From assembly GCA_963932145.1 (NCBI GenBank), contig OZ010581.1:83231302-83295301 (forward strand): a DNA stretch of 64,000 nucleotides. Direction: 5' to 3'. Within the stretch, counting starts at the first letter, position 1. The number at the start of each line of letters is the position of its first letter. The notes under the pieces were generated by a model. It had not been told where the DNA came from and did no database searches. It saw only the letters and a list, made by a program, of their open reading frames with translations. Position numbers and translations under genes: made by a program. The DNA is from Acanthosepion lycidas (lineage: Eukaryota; Mollusca; Cephalopoda; Sepiida; Sepiidae). Positions 48,444 to 59,720 of this stretch are shown here, piece after piece.

Positions 48444-48910
48444 GTAGAAGAATGACAATAGGAAAAATTCTTAGTTTTTTTTTTTTTTTTTTGCCGACAT
48501 GTTTCATTTTGCAAGGCAAAATGTTGTTTTTTTTTTGTTTTTTTTTCATAGATTAAATCCAAAACTTAAAAAGAGAAAGATGTTTTTGCAGAAGCCTCTT
48601 TCTAGCTAATGTTAGCTTCCTTTGTACTAAGTTTTTTTTTTTTTTTTTATTCCCTCCATGCCAACAATATAGTAAAATTCCCAGAACAATTCTGTGGATA
48701 AGAGAAATTGGTAGAAGAATGACAATAGGAAAAAAATCTTGGTTTTCTGCCAACACGTTTCGCCTTCCTTTATCAAGTCAAAAGCATCTCTCTCTTTTTA
48801 AATTTTGGATTTAATGTAACTATGAAAACAGAAGCACTTTGCTTCAGTTTTGCCTTTCTTCTACCAATTTGTCTTGTCCACAGAATAGTTCTAGGAATTC
48901 TACTACACAC
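48443..48910. repeat. Cluster of inverted and direct copies of one short retroposon-like repeat
   Basis: GGTAGAAGAATGACAATAGG occurs at 48443 and again at 48710 in the same orientation, each followed by a CTTRGTTTT...GCC.ACA.GTTTC block. The stretch 48669-48722 is inverted at 48851-48906 (TTCTACCAATTTGTCTTGTC and onwards). On the minus strand, copy 2 contains GGCGAAACGTGTTGGCAGAA, a GAAACGT-type motif seen in several invertebrate SINEs. Confidence 0.6.
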
Positions 48911-48978
48911 ACACAGGCTTTGCCCCATTGCTTTGCAAAGTAAGTTATATTCACTACTTGAAATCTTTAAAACAAAGA

Positions 48979-49640
48979 TTAAATACTGTGTAAATTACTC
49001 TTTTTCAGTAGTTACACGTCTAATTATCCTCTCTCAGTTACGTCTCTGTCTTTGGGCGGAGTGTTCTCAGGGGCTTCTCTGTCAAAGAACAGAGGGTCAA
49101 CTGAGGAAAATAATACTGAAGAGGTGCCCAGCCCTGGAGAACAGCTGCCCGAGGCCGCACATGCCTATTGCACCAGGGAGAGGGATCGGTGATAACGCTG
49201 AGGCCAGCACAACCAACGATTGCAGGGGCTGAGGGGAATTTTTGTTCCTGTTCCAGGCATACACACTCGGCTCACCAGCTAAAAATAGATCTTGTGTCAC
49301 ATCTCATCCAAGTTGGGGGACAGTAAATACCGTGTGTAAATTACTACAAAGTAGTTTGTAACATGTTTATCATCTCTCAGTTGTGTCTGTGTCTCTGTCT
49401 TTGGGCAGAGTGCTCTGTCAAAGGACAGTCACAACTGAGGAAAATTATACTGAGAGGTGCCCAGCCCTGGGGAACAGCTGCCTGAGACCACCCCCCCTCT
49501 CATTGCACCAGAGAGAGAGAGAGAGATCTGTGCACGCACCGAGGCCAGCGCAACTGATGGTTGTGGGGACTGCGGGCAATTTTTGTTCCTAGCCTGGGTG
49601 TATGTACTCAGGCTGCCCACATTCACGTTTATTCATATAT
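48979..49640 (+). repeat. Tandem duplication of a GC-rich 330-345-bp unit
   Basis: Unit 1 (48979-49324) and unit 2 (49325-49640) share CTCTCAGTT, CTCTGTCTTTGGGC, GTGCCCAGCCCTGG, GAACAGCTGCC, GAGGCCAGC and AATTTTTGTTCCT blocks in order. The units are unusually GC-rich for this intron. Open frames across them are not consistent between the units, so they are probably non-coding. The source is unknown. Confidence 0.8.
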
Positions 49641-50168
49641 ATTCTATAATATAGATTTTACTTAATTAGCTATTATGTTTCTCTAACTCTTCAAATGTTG
49701 AATATATAACCAACTCTAATTTTTATTTTCCCATCTTTACACCGTATTAATTTTATCTCATAAATTGTCCTGTTTTGTCAAACATGAAATAAAAATAATT
49801 GTTTGTACGGAAAATAAGGATCTACATACATCAAATTGTCTTTAAATTAAGTGGCAGCAGAAGAATTATTGTTGGACTTTACCCTGATGGCTATGGGATG
49901 TCTCACTTTTCAGTTGTTTTGCTATTATGCTCATATGGAAGCAAAGAAAAACTTGTCTTATCAGAAATGATAACATTCTGGAAGAAATAATTTTGTTTTT
50001 GAAGAAGTCAATTTCCATCAGCAATGTTTTTCTTTGATACTTCAGGCTTTCTTATACCCTACAGTAAATACTAAATTCTTTGAGAAACCAGATAATGTCT
50101 ACAGATACTTTTTTTCCTTCATTCAAATTGAAGTTAAAATTAAAAGAAAAAACTTGTAGATCCAATGA

Positions 50169-50200
<32 letters not shown>

Positions 50201-50201
50201 A

Positions 50202-50700
50202 TCCTTTATGGAAATATCGTAACTAGCAGTCTGAGGCAGACGTGATGAGACAGGACCTGAGATGAGCACAACTGGTTGCCACTTGCCTTGTCCCCGCCAA
50301 AAAAGATCCCGTATTTGCTTAGCATGTAAAGCTACTGCAGTTGAAATGAGGGAGAAAACGAGCACTTACCACTCTGCCGTAATCCGTCCTTGGCCAGATA
50401 ACATAAAAGAATGAGGGGAGACTTGCATTGCATTTTTATACAATAAAGATACAATTCATTATGGGACAGGGACGCAATGAATTATGTGATCGCATGAAGA
50501 CGCAAGGGATTATGGGTACATGGACAAATATAAAAGTAACCAATTTTTCCCAGTGCGGGGTGCTTGGAGTGACGTTCACGTTGGCGGCTAGAAAAGTCTG
50601 TTAGTGTGATTTTGAGACAGAACTCAAGGAACGACTCGAAGTTGGAATACCAGTTGGGAGAGCTTGAATTTACTCGCTGGTTGCTGTTTTCTTTTTTTTA
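50202..50700 (-). other. Unclassified 500-bp segment ending in a poly-A (minus strand)
   Basis: Higher in complexity and CpG than its surroundings. Read on the minus strand it ends in a CCATAAAGGAT stretch followed by about 30 A (the T run at 50172-50201), which suggests a retroposed copy. It contains TATA-like boxes on both strands (50528-50535 plus; near 50436 minus), a possible splice donor (GGTAAGTGC, minus strand, near 50371) and a TTGGCGGGGACAAG stretch. It could be an LTR/leader remnant or a processed non-coding RNA copy. Confidence 0.4.
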
Positions 50701-51339
50701 TTATCCACACAGTCATGGTCACTCCTTAATTTGAAATAAAATTGAAGAACCAGAAGCATTTCAAAGAAGAGTAGCTGCACAAATGGTAATAGCAAACATA
50801 AAAATGCCTGCAATAGGGTAGATGCAGCACAACTTCATCCTGTCTGGACCTCTCTGCTCCAAAGAAAAATATGACACAAAAAAATGGTAATTTGTAGAGA
50901 AAAAACAAAATTATCTGTTTTTTTTTTTACACCTCGTTGTAGACATCAACTTTGATTTGAATTCTTATGCGTTTCTAGTTTCTTTGCACTGTTTTACTCA
51001 AATTAAGGAGTGACCAAGACTGGCAACTGCTAGTTGAAATATTTCCATTAAAACAAAAAAAAATCATTCATTGGAACTACAAGTTTTTGCTTTTAATTAT
51101 GCAACTACCAACAGAGACAAGCATCCTAACTTTCAAAGTTAAATTCTTTGACAAAGAAGTGATTATCTGTTTGCTCTCAGTTAGAGCAATTTTTAGCAAG
51201 TTGAGGTTTTTACTTCAAAACCCAATATTTTGTTTTTTTTTTTACCTACTGATCTTTCTTAGTTCTTGTAAACAATTCTGTGAATCATTTAGCATTTTAA
51301 TTTTGAAGTTAAACTAATTAGTATTTATCTACATTTTTG

Positions 51340-51655
51340 AGATGAGGTATTATGTACACTATTTACATTATACAGACTATTGTCCTCATCTTTGTTGCCA
51401 TATTTATCACAACGTTTCAACTGTTGTACACTCTGGCCTTCTTCAGGTGGTTGGAATGTTGAACTGGACCCTTTATTTCGCTCACCGGGGTAGACTGTTC
51501 TAGCTCCATGTGCCATGTCTAATGGATGTCAGTTATCTGTTAATTCCCCCTCTCCAAGTTCTCCACCACCATAACCAGGTATTGAACTCGCTCTTTTTGG
51601 GTCTTGTCACTGGATCTAACTAACGTCTTTATCCACTGTCATGTGTCCTTGAGGA
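51340..51655 (-). mobile_element. tRNA-derived SINE, full-length-like copy
   Basis: On the minus strand the head reads GGACACATGACAGTGGATAA (A-box region), then GAGCGAGTTCAATACCTGG (B box). A body follows with CCACCTGAAGAAGGCCAGAG, TGAAACGTTGTGATAAA and a TAATGTAAATAG tail. The length is about 310 bp. A second copy of the family lies at 53760-54070. Confidence 0.78.
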
Positions 51656-51765
51656 CACATGGCACAGTGAATAAAGGCGTTAAAGGGTTCAGTTCCACAT
51701 TACAACCACCTGAAGAAGGCCGAAGTGTACAATGGCCAAAACGTTGTGATAAACATGGTTAAACT
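51650..51765 (+). mobile_element. Inverted partner of the SINE (internally deleted)
   Basis: A plus-strand head, GGACACATGGCACAGTGAAT with AAAGGCGTT, leads directly to the body blocks CCACCTGAAGAAGGCCGAAG and CAAAACGTTGTGATAAACA, skipping the middle. It shares the 5' palindrome GTGTCCTTGAGGACAC with the minus-strand copy at 51340-51655, so the two are joined head to head. Confidence 0.75.
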
Positions 51766-51769
51766 AATT

Positions 51770-53295
51770 GAGTTAATTCTTTCCCTTTTTGGAAGGTGAC
51801 AAATGCTTACTCTGTTTAGTGGTGGGCATCTAGCCTAAAATGAGTTCTGTTCATTTTATATGAATGAAAATAAGCCATCTGATGGTAATATCACCATAGT
51901 CCTCTTTAAAATATTTCCATTATCAGCGCACACACTTATCCCAGCATTCCTTTCAGTTTACAAAACAGTCTGCAAAGTCCCCTTTATGGAATTTCTATCA
52001 TCACATTCTTCTTAATCTTGTCTATAACATTTCATTTTTGTGGGGAGGTATTGATATGAGGTTCTCTGTATGAGATGCAAATAATCTCCTATCTGTCATT
52101 GTGAAAGCAATGATCTCACAGAACACCAGCACACAGAATAGCATCTCACTACTAACAATATAGATTATTTATTCTCACATATATATAATAAGGTTTCTTC
52201 TACTTTATTTGCCAAGTTACATCAAGGCTGTTGAAACAATTCTTAATATATTCAAAATGGCTGGATACATTGCTGACAAATCTTGTAAATAGATGTTGCA
52301 ATCTAAAATAAAAAAAAATAGTCTACTAGCATATACTAATATGTGTCCCAAACTACCCTAGATTACACTCCAAAAACAGGTCAAAATAGTGGAATTCCCT
52401 TCAATTTCAACTGCTGATATCACATTTATTTCCTAGTCTATTTTGATAAAATTAGTATGTAAACAAAATTTAATCTTTACTCTTTATAAAGGTACATTTC
52501 TTTCTTATATGTGATGATTAGGTTTTATTCAGCATCTCTTTAAATTGTTATTTTTTCAACAACAGACTATTTTTTTTTTTTTCACATTTTCAAACTGACA
52601 ATTTCATAGTGGTGTCTTTCAAACTTGTGCTTTGAGTTGTTTGCCTACACATATCAAAATAGTCCCATCATAAAGAAAGACATTTATCAATTTGGTAGGC
52701 ACAAGATAAGGATTTAAGTTGTTTTATACAAAAAAATTAAATGTTGAAAACTTAAGTGGATGAAACATCAGAGAAATTCAACTCTTCAAAATATGAAAAT
52801 TGCTTCTTGTAGAGCAATGTCTCATCTTTAATAATCAATTGGTTTCATATCTTTGCACCCATACAACTCTAGGTGCATCTAAATAAAAAAAAAGGTATAT
52901 TGCATTCATTTTGAGTAAAACCATTGGGTTTGATGCAGTGAAATTTGTATTGCTAACCAAATGAAGGAACATTGCCAGCTGAACCTCATTTTAAATCATA
53001 CTTGTTCATTGATGATGCATACTATGTAGTTTAAGTCTTTTTCCTAATTTTTCTTTAATAATGTATTTTAAACCTTTATTAAATACTTTATTCATTGTAT
53101 TTTATCCAAACTGTCATGTTTTTGTTGCAACTTGCAAATGATTATTCTAAAATTAAGAATGCATCACAAACTGGAAATAATAATAAAAAAAAAAAAAAAA
53201 AAAAACTTTCACTAGTATTTTGAACTTTTATACCTTATCTGTATAAACCTGTTTTTAGGACTATTAGAATATATCTATATGCCTGCTTGTGCTGG
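51770..53295. other. AT-rich intronic stretch, nothing recognised
   Basis: No coding similarity was found. A 12-base T run and a 22-base A run (53188-53205) are the only simple repeats of note. Confidence 0.5.
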
Positions 53296-53304
53296 TTAAC
53301 TTTT

Positions 53305-53390
53305 GTAGCCTAATCAATAAGACGCTGTATCAGAAATAGAAACACCCAAGAATGAGAGATGCAAGTTTAATTCTTGCCAGAGGCTTTTAC
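53305..53390 (+). mobile_element. tRNA-like SINE head
   Basis: GTAGCCTAATCAATAAGACGC resembles an A-box region and GCAAGTTTAATTCTTGCCAG a B box with TpsiC-like pairing (GCAAG/CTTGC), at tRNA-like spacing and followed by a T-rich tail. It is not a functional tRNA as far as can be seen. Confidence 0.5.
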
Positions 53391-53759
53391 TTTTTATTTT
53401 CATTCCATGTGCTTACATAATATTTGTATTTGTTAAGAATCTTCAATTTCTATAATTTTATTCATTCTTTTCATGAAAATGTTGTTAAAACATTTGAAGA
53501 CCTGGTGCAATCAAGTGATCCTTCTCTCCCCCCCCCCAGCCCCTTGGAAAAGGGAAATACCTGTAAGTTATAGATGCATACTAGAAAAATTCATTTAATA
53601 ATGAAGAGATATTGAATGGAAGTGTTGATTTTGCTATTGGTTTAGAATATTTGAAATAAGGTGGTGTCTATAAATATGTGAATTGTTTTAGTAACAGTAA
53701 TAAAACAGTTTGAATAATAAAGTGACTTTAATTCCTAAATTTCAGAAAACTAAACAACC

Positions 53760-54005
53760 ATTTACATTATTCGGACTATTGTCTTCATCTTTGTTGTCAT
53801 ATTTATCAGCATTTCAGCCGTTGTATGCTCTGGCCTTCTTCAGCTGGTTGGAATGCCGAATTGAACCCTTTATTTCACTTTCTGGAGGAAGACTGTTCTA
53901 GTTCCACGTGCCATATCCAATGGATGTTAGTTATCAGTTATCTTCTGTTAATTCCCCTATCCAAGTTCTCCACTGCCTAAGCTAGGTATTGAACTCACTG
54001 TGACA
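53760..54005 (-). mobile_element. tRNA-derived SINE, second copy
   Basis: On the minus strand it carries the B box GAGTTCAATACCTAGC and the body blocks CAGCTGAAGAAGGCCAGAGC and GATAAATATGACAACAAAGA, matching the SINE at 51340-51655. Its head is truncated at the palindrome. Confidence 0.75.
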
Positions 54006-54070
54006 TGTCCTCAAGGACACATGGCACAGTAGATAAAGGCATTAGTTAGATCCAGTGACAGGACCCAAAC
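54001..54070 (+). mobile_element. Inverted SINE head fused to the second SINE copy
   Basis: Plus-strand GGACACATGGCACAGTAGAT, AAAGGCATTAGTTAGATCC and GTGACAGGACCC is the SINE head in the opposite orientation. It joins the minus-strand copy at a CCTCAAGG centre, as at the first SINE locus. Confidence 0.72.
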
Positions 54071-54074
54071 TGGA

Positions 54075-55025
54075 CACCTTAAGTAAAACCACACTTGACT
54101 AAAACACTGAACAGCTTTATATCTGTCTCAAAAAGTTAATAATTGTTTATGTCCTTCTCTGGCTCAGATGTTGTTTTAAAATATTAACTAGTAATAACTA
54201 TTCATAGTAAACAGTAAGCTACAAGTATTAATATTCCATATTGCATGAGAAAATGATATTCTATATACCAAAACACTGACAAAAATTATCCATAAATCAG
54301 AAAAATTAAGAAACATTTCAATAAAATAATGCAATTTTCTCTATATTTCTACAATTATGAACTTCTAAAACTTTACCTATATGTACCTGATCATCATAAT
54401 TTTATAATCTCCTATGCTAACACAATAAAACTTTAATTCTTGATAATGTAAAAAAAAAAAAAAAATTTTTGATTAAATATTTTTTTCTTAGTTTTTGCCT
54501 AAAACAATGTGTAAGGTTAGTTCTACATATTTTCCTACATTTAATATTTAAGCATATGATCCAATGAAATGTGTGTATACTAACACAAAAAATTAAATTA
54601 ACAAATATAAAATAATCTTTCAATGATTTATATAATCTGTTTATTTGTAATTGCAATTTTTATTACAATTGTCACCTGCTGGAGAGGAAGCAAAATCATT
54701 ATTTCCTGCCTCATGTCTATCCACTGTGTCCATGAATATAATAGTATTTGATTAGGCTCCATAGATAGCTCTCATCTTTTTAGATTGATTTTTATAATTT
54801 TATTTTTGCATTGATTTATTGCTAGAATATACAAGTTTTTTTTAAAGGTTAAGGCACTTACTAAATCTTTGGCTATCTGAACAACATTCTTGACACTACA
54901 TTACCCATATGTCAATGTGTCAAAAATATTTAATTATGTTATTTACTTTTAACACTATGTAAAAAAAATTGTAAAAAACTTGTTTCCATTCACTCTATGT
55001 GTATTTAGAAAACTTTGGCCTAAAC
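54075..55025. other. AT-rich intronic stretch, nothing recognised
   Basis: No gene or element was recognised between the SINE and the mariner-type element. Confidence 0.5.
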
Positions 55026-55030
55026 AATTA

Positions 55031-55899
55031 CAGAGTGCAATGTGTAAATTGTCGCCATTTTACATTTTTAATTTTGTGTATGTACATTGTTTGTTTTTGA
55101 TTTTGTCAACTGCACAGTATATTTGGGTCAGTTAGGCACCATCTGTAAGGAAAAAAGCACCATGACAATTCACTCTGCCAGAAATATGGAAACTGCATTC
55201 TGTACTGCTTGGAATTCATATCAGAAGCTCCAATACAAACATTTCGGAGGATATGGGTGTCAATCTCAGAACAGTGCAGAGGATTCGGAAAGAGTTGGAT
55301 GAGTCTAATGGTGATTAGGAAGTTACAACAGTTCAGAAAACTCACTGATCGTTCTGATAAAAGAACTCCGAAATTTGTTAGGGAGAGCTTTGCTCAACAG
55401 AGAGGCCTACATCAAGTGCCTTGAGGAGGTAGTGCTGCCCTGGATCAAGAGTGGTTGCTGGAAGACCCTATGTCTCGCAAGAGAACTCTGTACTATGCCG
55501 CACAAGCAGTAGAACCTAGTCATGGCTGTCAATTTCTGTGACCACATCATCCCTTACATCTGGCCACCTAACTTCCCAGACTGCAACACCCTTGATTATT
55601 ATATGTGGAGCCTAGTTGAATGAGAGACCAACAAAACTCTTTATAACACCAAAGATGAACTTCTGGCAAGGATTATGTCAGCATTCACCAACTCAAACAA
55701 GGAGACCATCCTAAAGAGTGCAGGAGATACTGAAGTTGTCTGGGGGCTGTGATTGAAACCAATGACAATTTTATTGAATAAATTTAGTCTTTAGTATTTC
55801 AAGATACTTTTTGTAATTTTGGTAAATATATCTATTAAAATGAGACGTGTTATTTTCATTTTTGTGTAATTTAGATGATAGTTTATCCATTGCACCCTG
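55031..55899 (+). mobile_element. Tc1/mariner-superfamily element, 869 bp, broken transposase
   Basis: The ends are inverted repeats: left CAGAGTGCAATGTGTAAATT, right (inverted) CAGGGTGCAATGGATAAACT. They have TA on both sides (55029-55030, 55900-55901). The plus strand keeps parts of a transposase. One is a start region with a KFVRESFAQQ-like stretch. The other is a C-terminal stretch reading WPPNFPDCNTLDYYMWSLVE, then ETNKTLYNTKDELLARIMSA and FTNSNKETI. In relatives this is WPPNSPD.NPLDYYVW...ER..NK..HNTKDEL.A.I, whose PD Asp is the third catalytic residue. The middle of the gene is missing and stops and frame changes are present. Confidence 0.87.
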
Positions 55900-55901
55900 T
55901 A

Positions 55902-56635
55902 TGTTCTTATATCCAGTATATGTGTATAATCCAGACTCAAAATCATGAAAAACATTTTTCAATTTAAAAATATTTCATTCTTTAAGTTGTAGACCATAAA
56001 GTTGCATGGAATTACCGAGAGAAGCCTTTTGTTTGTTTGTGTGTGTGTGTGTATTTCTTTAAATAGAAAAGGTTTTATTTCCTTTCTTATTTTTTTGTTC
56101 TTTGTAGTTTCTTTTCTAGTTTAATTAATAATTTTTAGATCACACAAACATGTGGTATTGACTGATAAGTAACACAAATGCACAGAGAGTAATATTTGTA
56201 TTAACTATGGCTGACCATTATTGTGATCCTGATATCATTTGTATAGATGTCATGATATGGCACAGAATACTATCCTTTCTAAAAATGGTACTGTTTCTTG
56301 CATAAATGGTAGTAAATGTTACTCCAAGACATCCAGGTATTCATTTAGATCCAGTCATTTTTGGTGGCAGAAACTACAATCCTCCTCAACAACCATCAGA
56401 AGTATTCTCAAAATTCATGCAAATGATTTATCAGATATTTAAAGCATTAGTCATGATGAAATAATTTTTGTTTTGTGATACAATCTGTCTATGGCAAATG
56501 GAACAATTTGGGGAAACCATTTTTTTTTTTCCACAGCTCTTGGGTGGGATGGGAAAATGAAATGGTGCCATTGGTGTAATCCTCAATCTATATTTGTAGA
56601 TTGAATACAAAATTCCCTGAAGGTTATGCAATTTG
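55902..56635. other. AT-rich intronic stretch
   Basis: Contains a short (TG)n at 56038-56053. No element was recognised. Confidence 0.45.
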
Positions 56636-56700
56636 ACAATACCCTCAAGCAAAACCAAAGAGTACAATGGCTGAAACATTGATCATAACAATGAAGTTGT
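56636..56700 (+). mobile_element. Possible SINE body fragment
   Basis: AGAGTACAATGGCTGAAACA followed by TTGATCATAACAATGAAG resembles the GAAGTGTACAATGGCCAAAACGTTGTGATAAACATGG-type body of the SINE at 51650-51765. It is a short, weak match. Confidence 0.4.
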
Positions 56701-57436
56701 TTATGCTTGAAGAAGATCACATAAGGCTATGGATCCTGCCTGTCAGCAGGATATTATACAAGCTGGTGGTAGTTGTGTGTCTTCTGAGCCATCAAATGCA
56801 GTATATAGAAATTAATTTGTGATGAATTATTTGGACAATGATTCATATGCATTTGCAGTGTGGGAAATGTGTGAGTGTGACGCTCATAATACCATAGGCT
56901 GATGAATATTCATGAATTCAACATGTAAAGACTAACTCAAAGAGGCAGACAGTCTGTTTCCAGCAACAGTTGAGAGAAATTTGCAAGTGTATCCGATCTA
57001 TGGTGAACCACAATTGTGTCCCACAGTTTATCGTGTTGGAGTAAGTTATTTTTCTTTTCTCAGTGGTGAACCCATTTTGAAGTCTCTCTCACAACCAGCT
57101 TGCAAGAACAGAAATGATATACAATCACCAACCGCCAGCTATTTTTCTCTATTTGTTGGATTTGATATTAGTAATTAGATAATTACTTCTTAAAGTTAAA
57201 ATCAGCAGTAAGATATATATTAACACATGGCATATGATAAAATGGCTACTAAGTTCTTCAGGACAATGTTTTCCTTGTTCATTGGCTACTTGTAATTTGA
57301 TCATAAATTCCTGATAAGTTTTACAGAAGTAGTATGTTCTTGAGATTCCTGACTGCTGTATGATTTATGTGAGTCTATATGATTTACAGATATATCTGCT
57401 TGGAACTAAAATGTCTGTAGAGAAATGAATTATTTC

Positions 57437-58010
57437 TAGTGATGGGACGATACCAACATTTTTACCGATTATGATAGAACTGATGCTGTTCTAAATTTCC
57501 AATTCTGATATGATTTCTGATTCTGATAACTACAGTGATTAAAATTCATTATTTTCAGGCCCTAAAGTTGGTTTTGGAAACTTAATGAACAAAAGTACAT
57601 TTATTAATATAACATATAGTAAAAAAAATGAATACAAAAAGTTATTAGGTTGGTGCAAAAATAATGACGTAATAATGTTGTTTTTTGACGTTAAAAAATA
57701 CGTCCTTCAGTTATAGAATAGATATCTTGAGTGACCCATTCTGCAATAGCCTTGTCATTAGGTAGGCCAATGTAGTTATTTTCAAAGAAACCAGTATTGA
57801 ACCTGGGATCAAGATATGTTGCTAGAATAAGGTTTTTGTCTTCCAAGTAACTGCTGAATTTAGCATTAAAAGAAGCTTTCCAAGCTGAAAGGGTTGAACC
57901 TAACCCATCAAACAGTCCCTTTATTTCTCTGCTTTTAAAAAAGTGATAAGAGTTGCCAAAGGAAATATAATGCCTACCACCATCCTTATATGATCCTTTG
58001 GATTAAGTGC
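57437..58010 (-). pseudogene. hAT element relic with one end and transposase C-terminal part
   Basis: TAGTGATGGGACGATACC at 57437 is a typical hAT terminal repeat start. On the minus strand, 57705-58005 encodes an open stretch with SFGNSYHFFKSREIKGLF, LSAWKASFNAKFSSYLEDKN and ILATYLDPRFNTGFFE. The LA..LDPRFK..FF phrase is the hallmark of hAT transposases before the C-terminal dimerisation region. The other end was not found. A half MITE (57645-57704) interrupts the space between end and coding part. Confidence 0.78.
57645..57704. mobile_element. Half copy of the mariner hairpin MITE
   Basis: Identical in all but one or two positions to the left arm and loop of the MITE at 4558-4659 (TTAGGTTGGTGCAAAAATAA ... 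TTGACGTTAAAAAATACGTC). It stops four bases into the right arm, where hAT coding sequence begins. TA precedes it (57643-57644). Confidence 0.85.
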
Positions 58011-58011
58011 T

Positions 58012-58275
58012 GATCAAAACTACTTATATGGAATTTTATTTTTAATTTCTACTTAAAAATAATTGAAAATTTTAATTTTAAAATAAATTCATTCTGTGTT
58101 TATATGCCATCATTTTGATTATAATTATTAAATTAAAAATTTATAATATTAAATGAGTGAATTAACAATGTTTAAAAAGAAATTAAAAATAAACATTTTA
58201 TTTTTAACTGAAACTGACTTTAAACTAGCAAACTTTATGGAAGATTCAAGAACTCAGTAGAAACTTGCACATTTC

Positions 58276-58308
<33 letters not shown>

Positions 58309-58995
58309 CACAAGTAAAATAAATTTATATCATACTTGGGTGTTATTATAATCTATAGATTTTAGTTTTACTGATAGTTTAAAATCAATAAATATTAATA
58401 TTTTTTTATCATTAGTACCAGGAATGGAAAATTAAGTTTTAAACACAAAAACAATTAGAAAAATATTCAATAACTGATACTTTTTTTTTTAACTGTAGTT
58501 TTTCATATAGATTTGACAGAATAGAAATCTGTATGAGAATCAAATTTTCTTTCTGAATTGATAACAATGTTTTTTCTTTTGTGTGCCATATCCTTTCAGG
58601 ATGTGGGAAACCATGGCTCTCCACAATTTCCTATCTTTTGTTATATTCAATAATAATGAAATTAACCAATTATTATATAAAGTTTCTTTAAACTGTAGCT
58701 CTTTTTGCCTAATCTAATTTGCTGGCTAATGGTAATCTTAGGGTTGATGGCTTTTAAATTTTAGATAACCAACTCTAAAAAAAATTGAATGTTATGCATT
58801 GATGAGTTAAGTAATTTCAGCATCCTAGCTTAGTTGGAGTTAATTAAATCAAAGAACTTGTTAATTATTAAATTCAGAGGATGTTTCTAAACTTTTGGTC
58901 TCTAGTGCACATCTAGCAAAATGCTCAATTTATAGGTCACTGCATGTTTTCTCTTGTATGCTACTATCACTTTCTGTTTCAGACTGATCTTTCTG
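58012..58995. other. AT-rich intronic stretch
   Basis: No element was recognised. A 30-base T run lies at 58279-58308. Confidence 0.5.
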
Positions 58996-58999
58996 TAGT

Positions 59000-59720
59000 A
59001 GTTTTAGCTCTTCTTCGGTATATTAGTCTGCCTATTGACATTAGTGCAACCCTATGATGTTTTGAGGTTCTTGCAATAGGCCTTATTAAAGGATTTAAAC
59101 ATTTCTCCAATTTCTTTTCAATCTCATTAATTTTCAGAGATGATGTATGAAAAAATTAAAGTCTACATGATATTGGAGCAAAAGTAGTGCATACATCCAT
59201 ATTTGTAGACTTGGTTTTACTGCTACTCTCTTAATAACAATTCCATTACATACATTTTTGCCATGTGATGTGACAATAAAAATTCTATTCTGCATCAATT
59301 TCAAAGACAAGTTTTGTGATGGCACAGTTTAAAAAAATTCTATTTGTCTTTGTACTAAGTAGCTCATCTATCAGTGATGTAATGAATTCTTGTCAGATTT
59401 TGATATCCTTTATGAATATGTGGTATCAGCTCTTGAAAAAAGGAGTACACCATCACTATATTGTTTCAATGAATCTGAGATGAAGCAATAACTCTGATTC
59501 ATGGTATCAAATTGTTTCCAGTGAAAAACAAAACAAAAAACAACAATGTGTATACAGTGCATTGAGAATTTCCCCAAATGAAAATCTTGGGCTGTCTCCT
59601 AAACTATAAAAGAGTAATTTTCTGTAAAATCTATTAAGCACCTTTCATCTAGTGAATGATTCTTTTAAATTTATGAGATGCTTAACTTTACTGGCCTTGT
59701 AAGCAATGAAATAATGAACT
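59000..59720 (-). pseudogene. Unidentified transposon-protein relic with an SHGKNVCNG motif
   Basis: A 63-codon open stretch on the minus strand (59134-59325) reads IVTSHGKNVCNGIVIKRVAV and KPSLQIWMYALL. The order SHGK..CDGIGG..KR...R.SLQ occurs in proteins of presumed mobile elements in many invertebrates, by recollection; I cannot name the family with certainty. Further weakly coding-like sequence lies upstream on the same strand (near 59400-59530, LFWKQFDTMNQSY-like). It is heavily decayed. Confidence 0.45.

Noticed and set aside
48317-48562. Open frames on both strands across 48317-48562
   Set aside because: They are translations of the (AT)n-(CA)n microsatellite.
49383-49654. Open frames in the GC-rich tandem duplication
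   Set aside because: Frames differ between the two units and show no protein-like conservation.
53305-53390. A functional tRNA gene
   Set aside because: The stems do not pair well enough and T-rich SINE-like sequence follows; called a SINE head instead.
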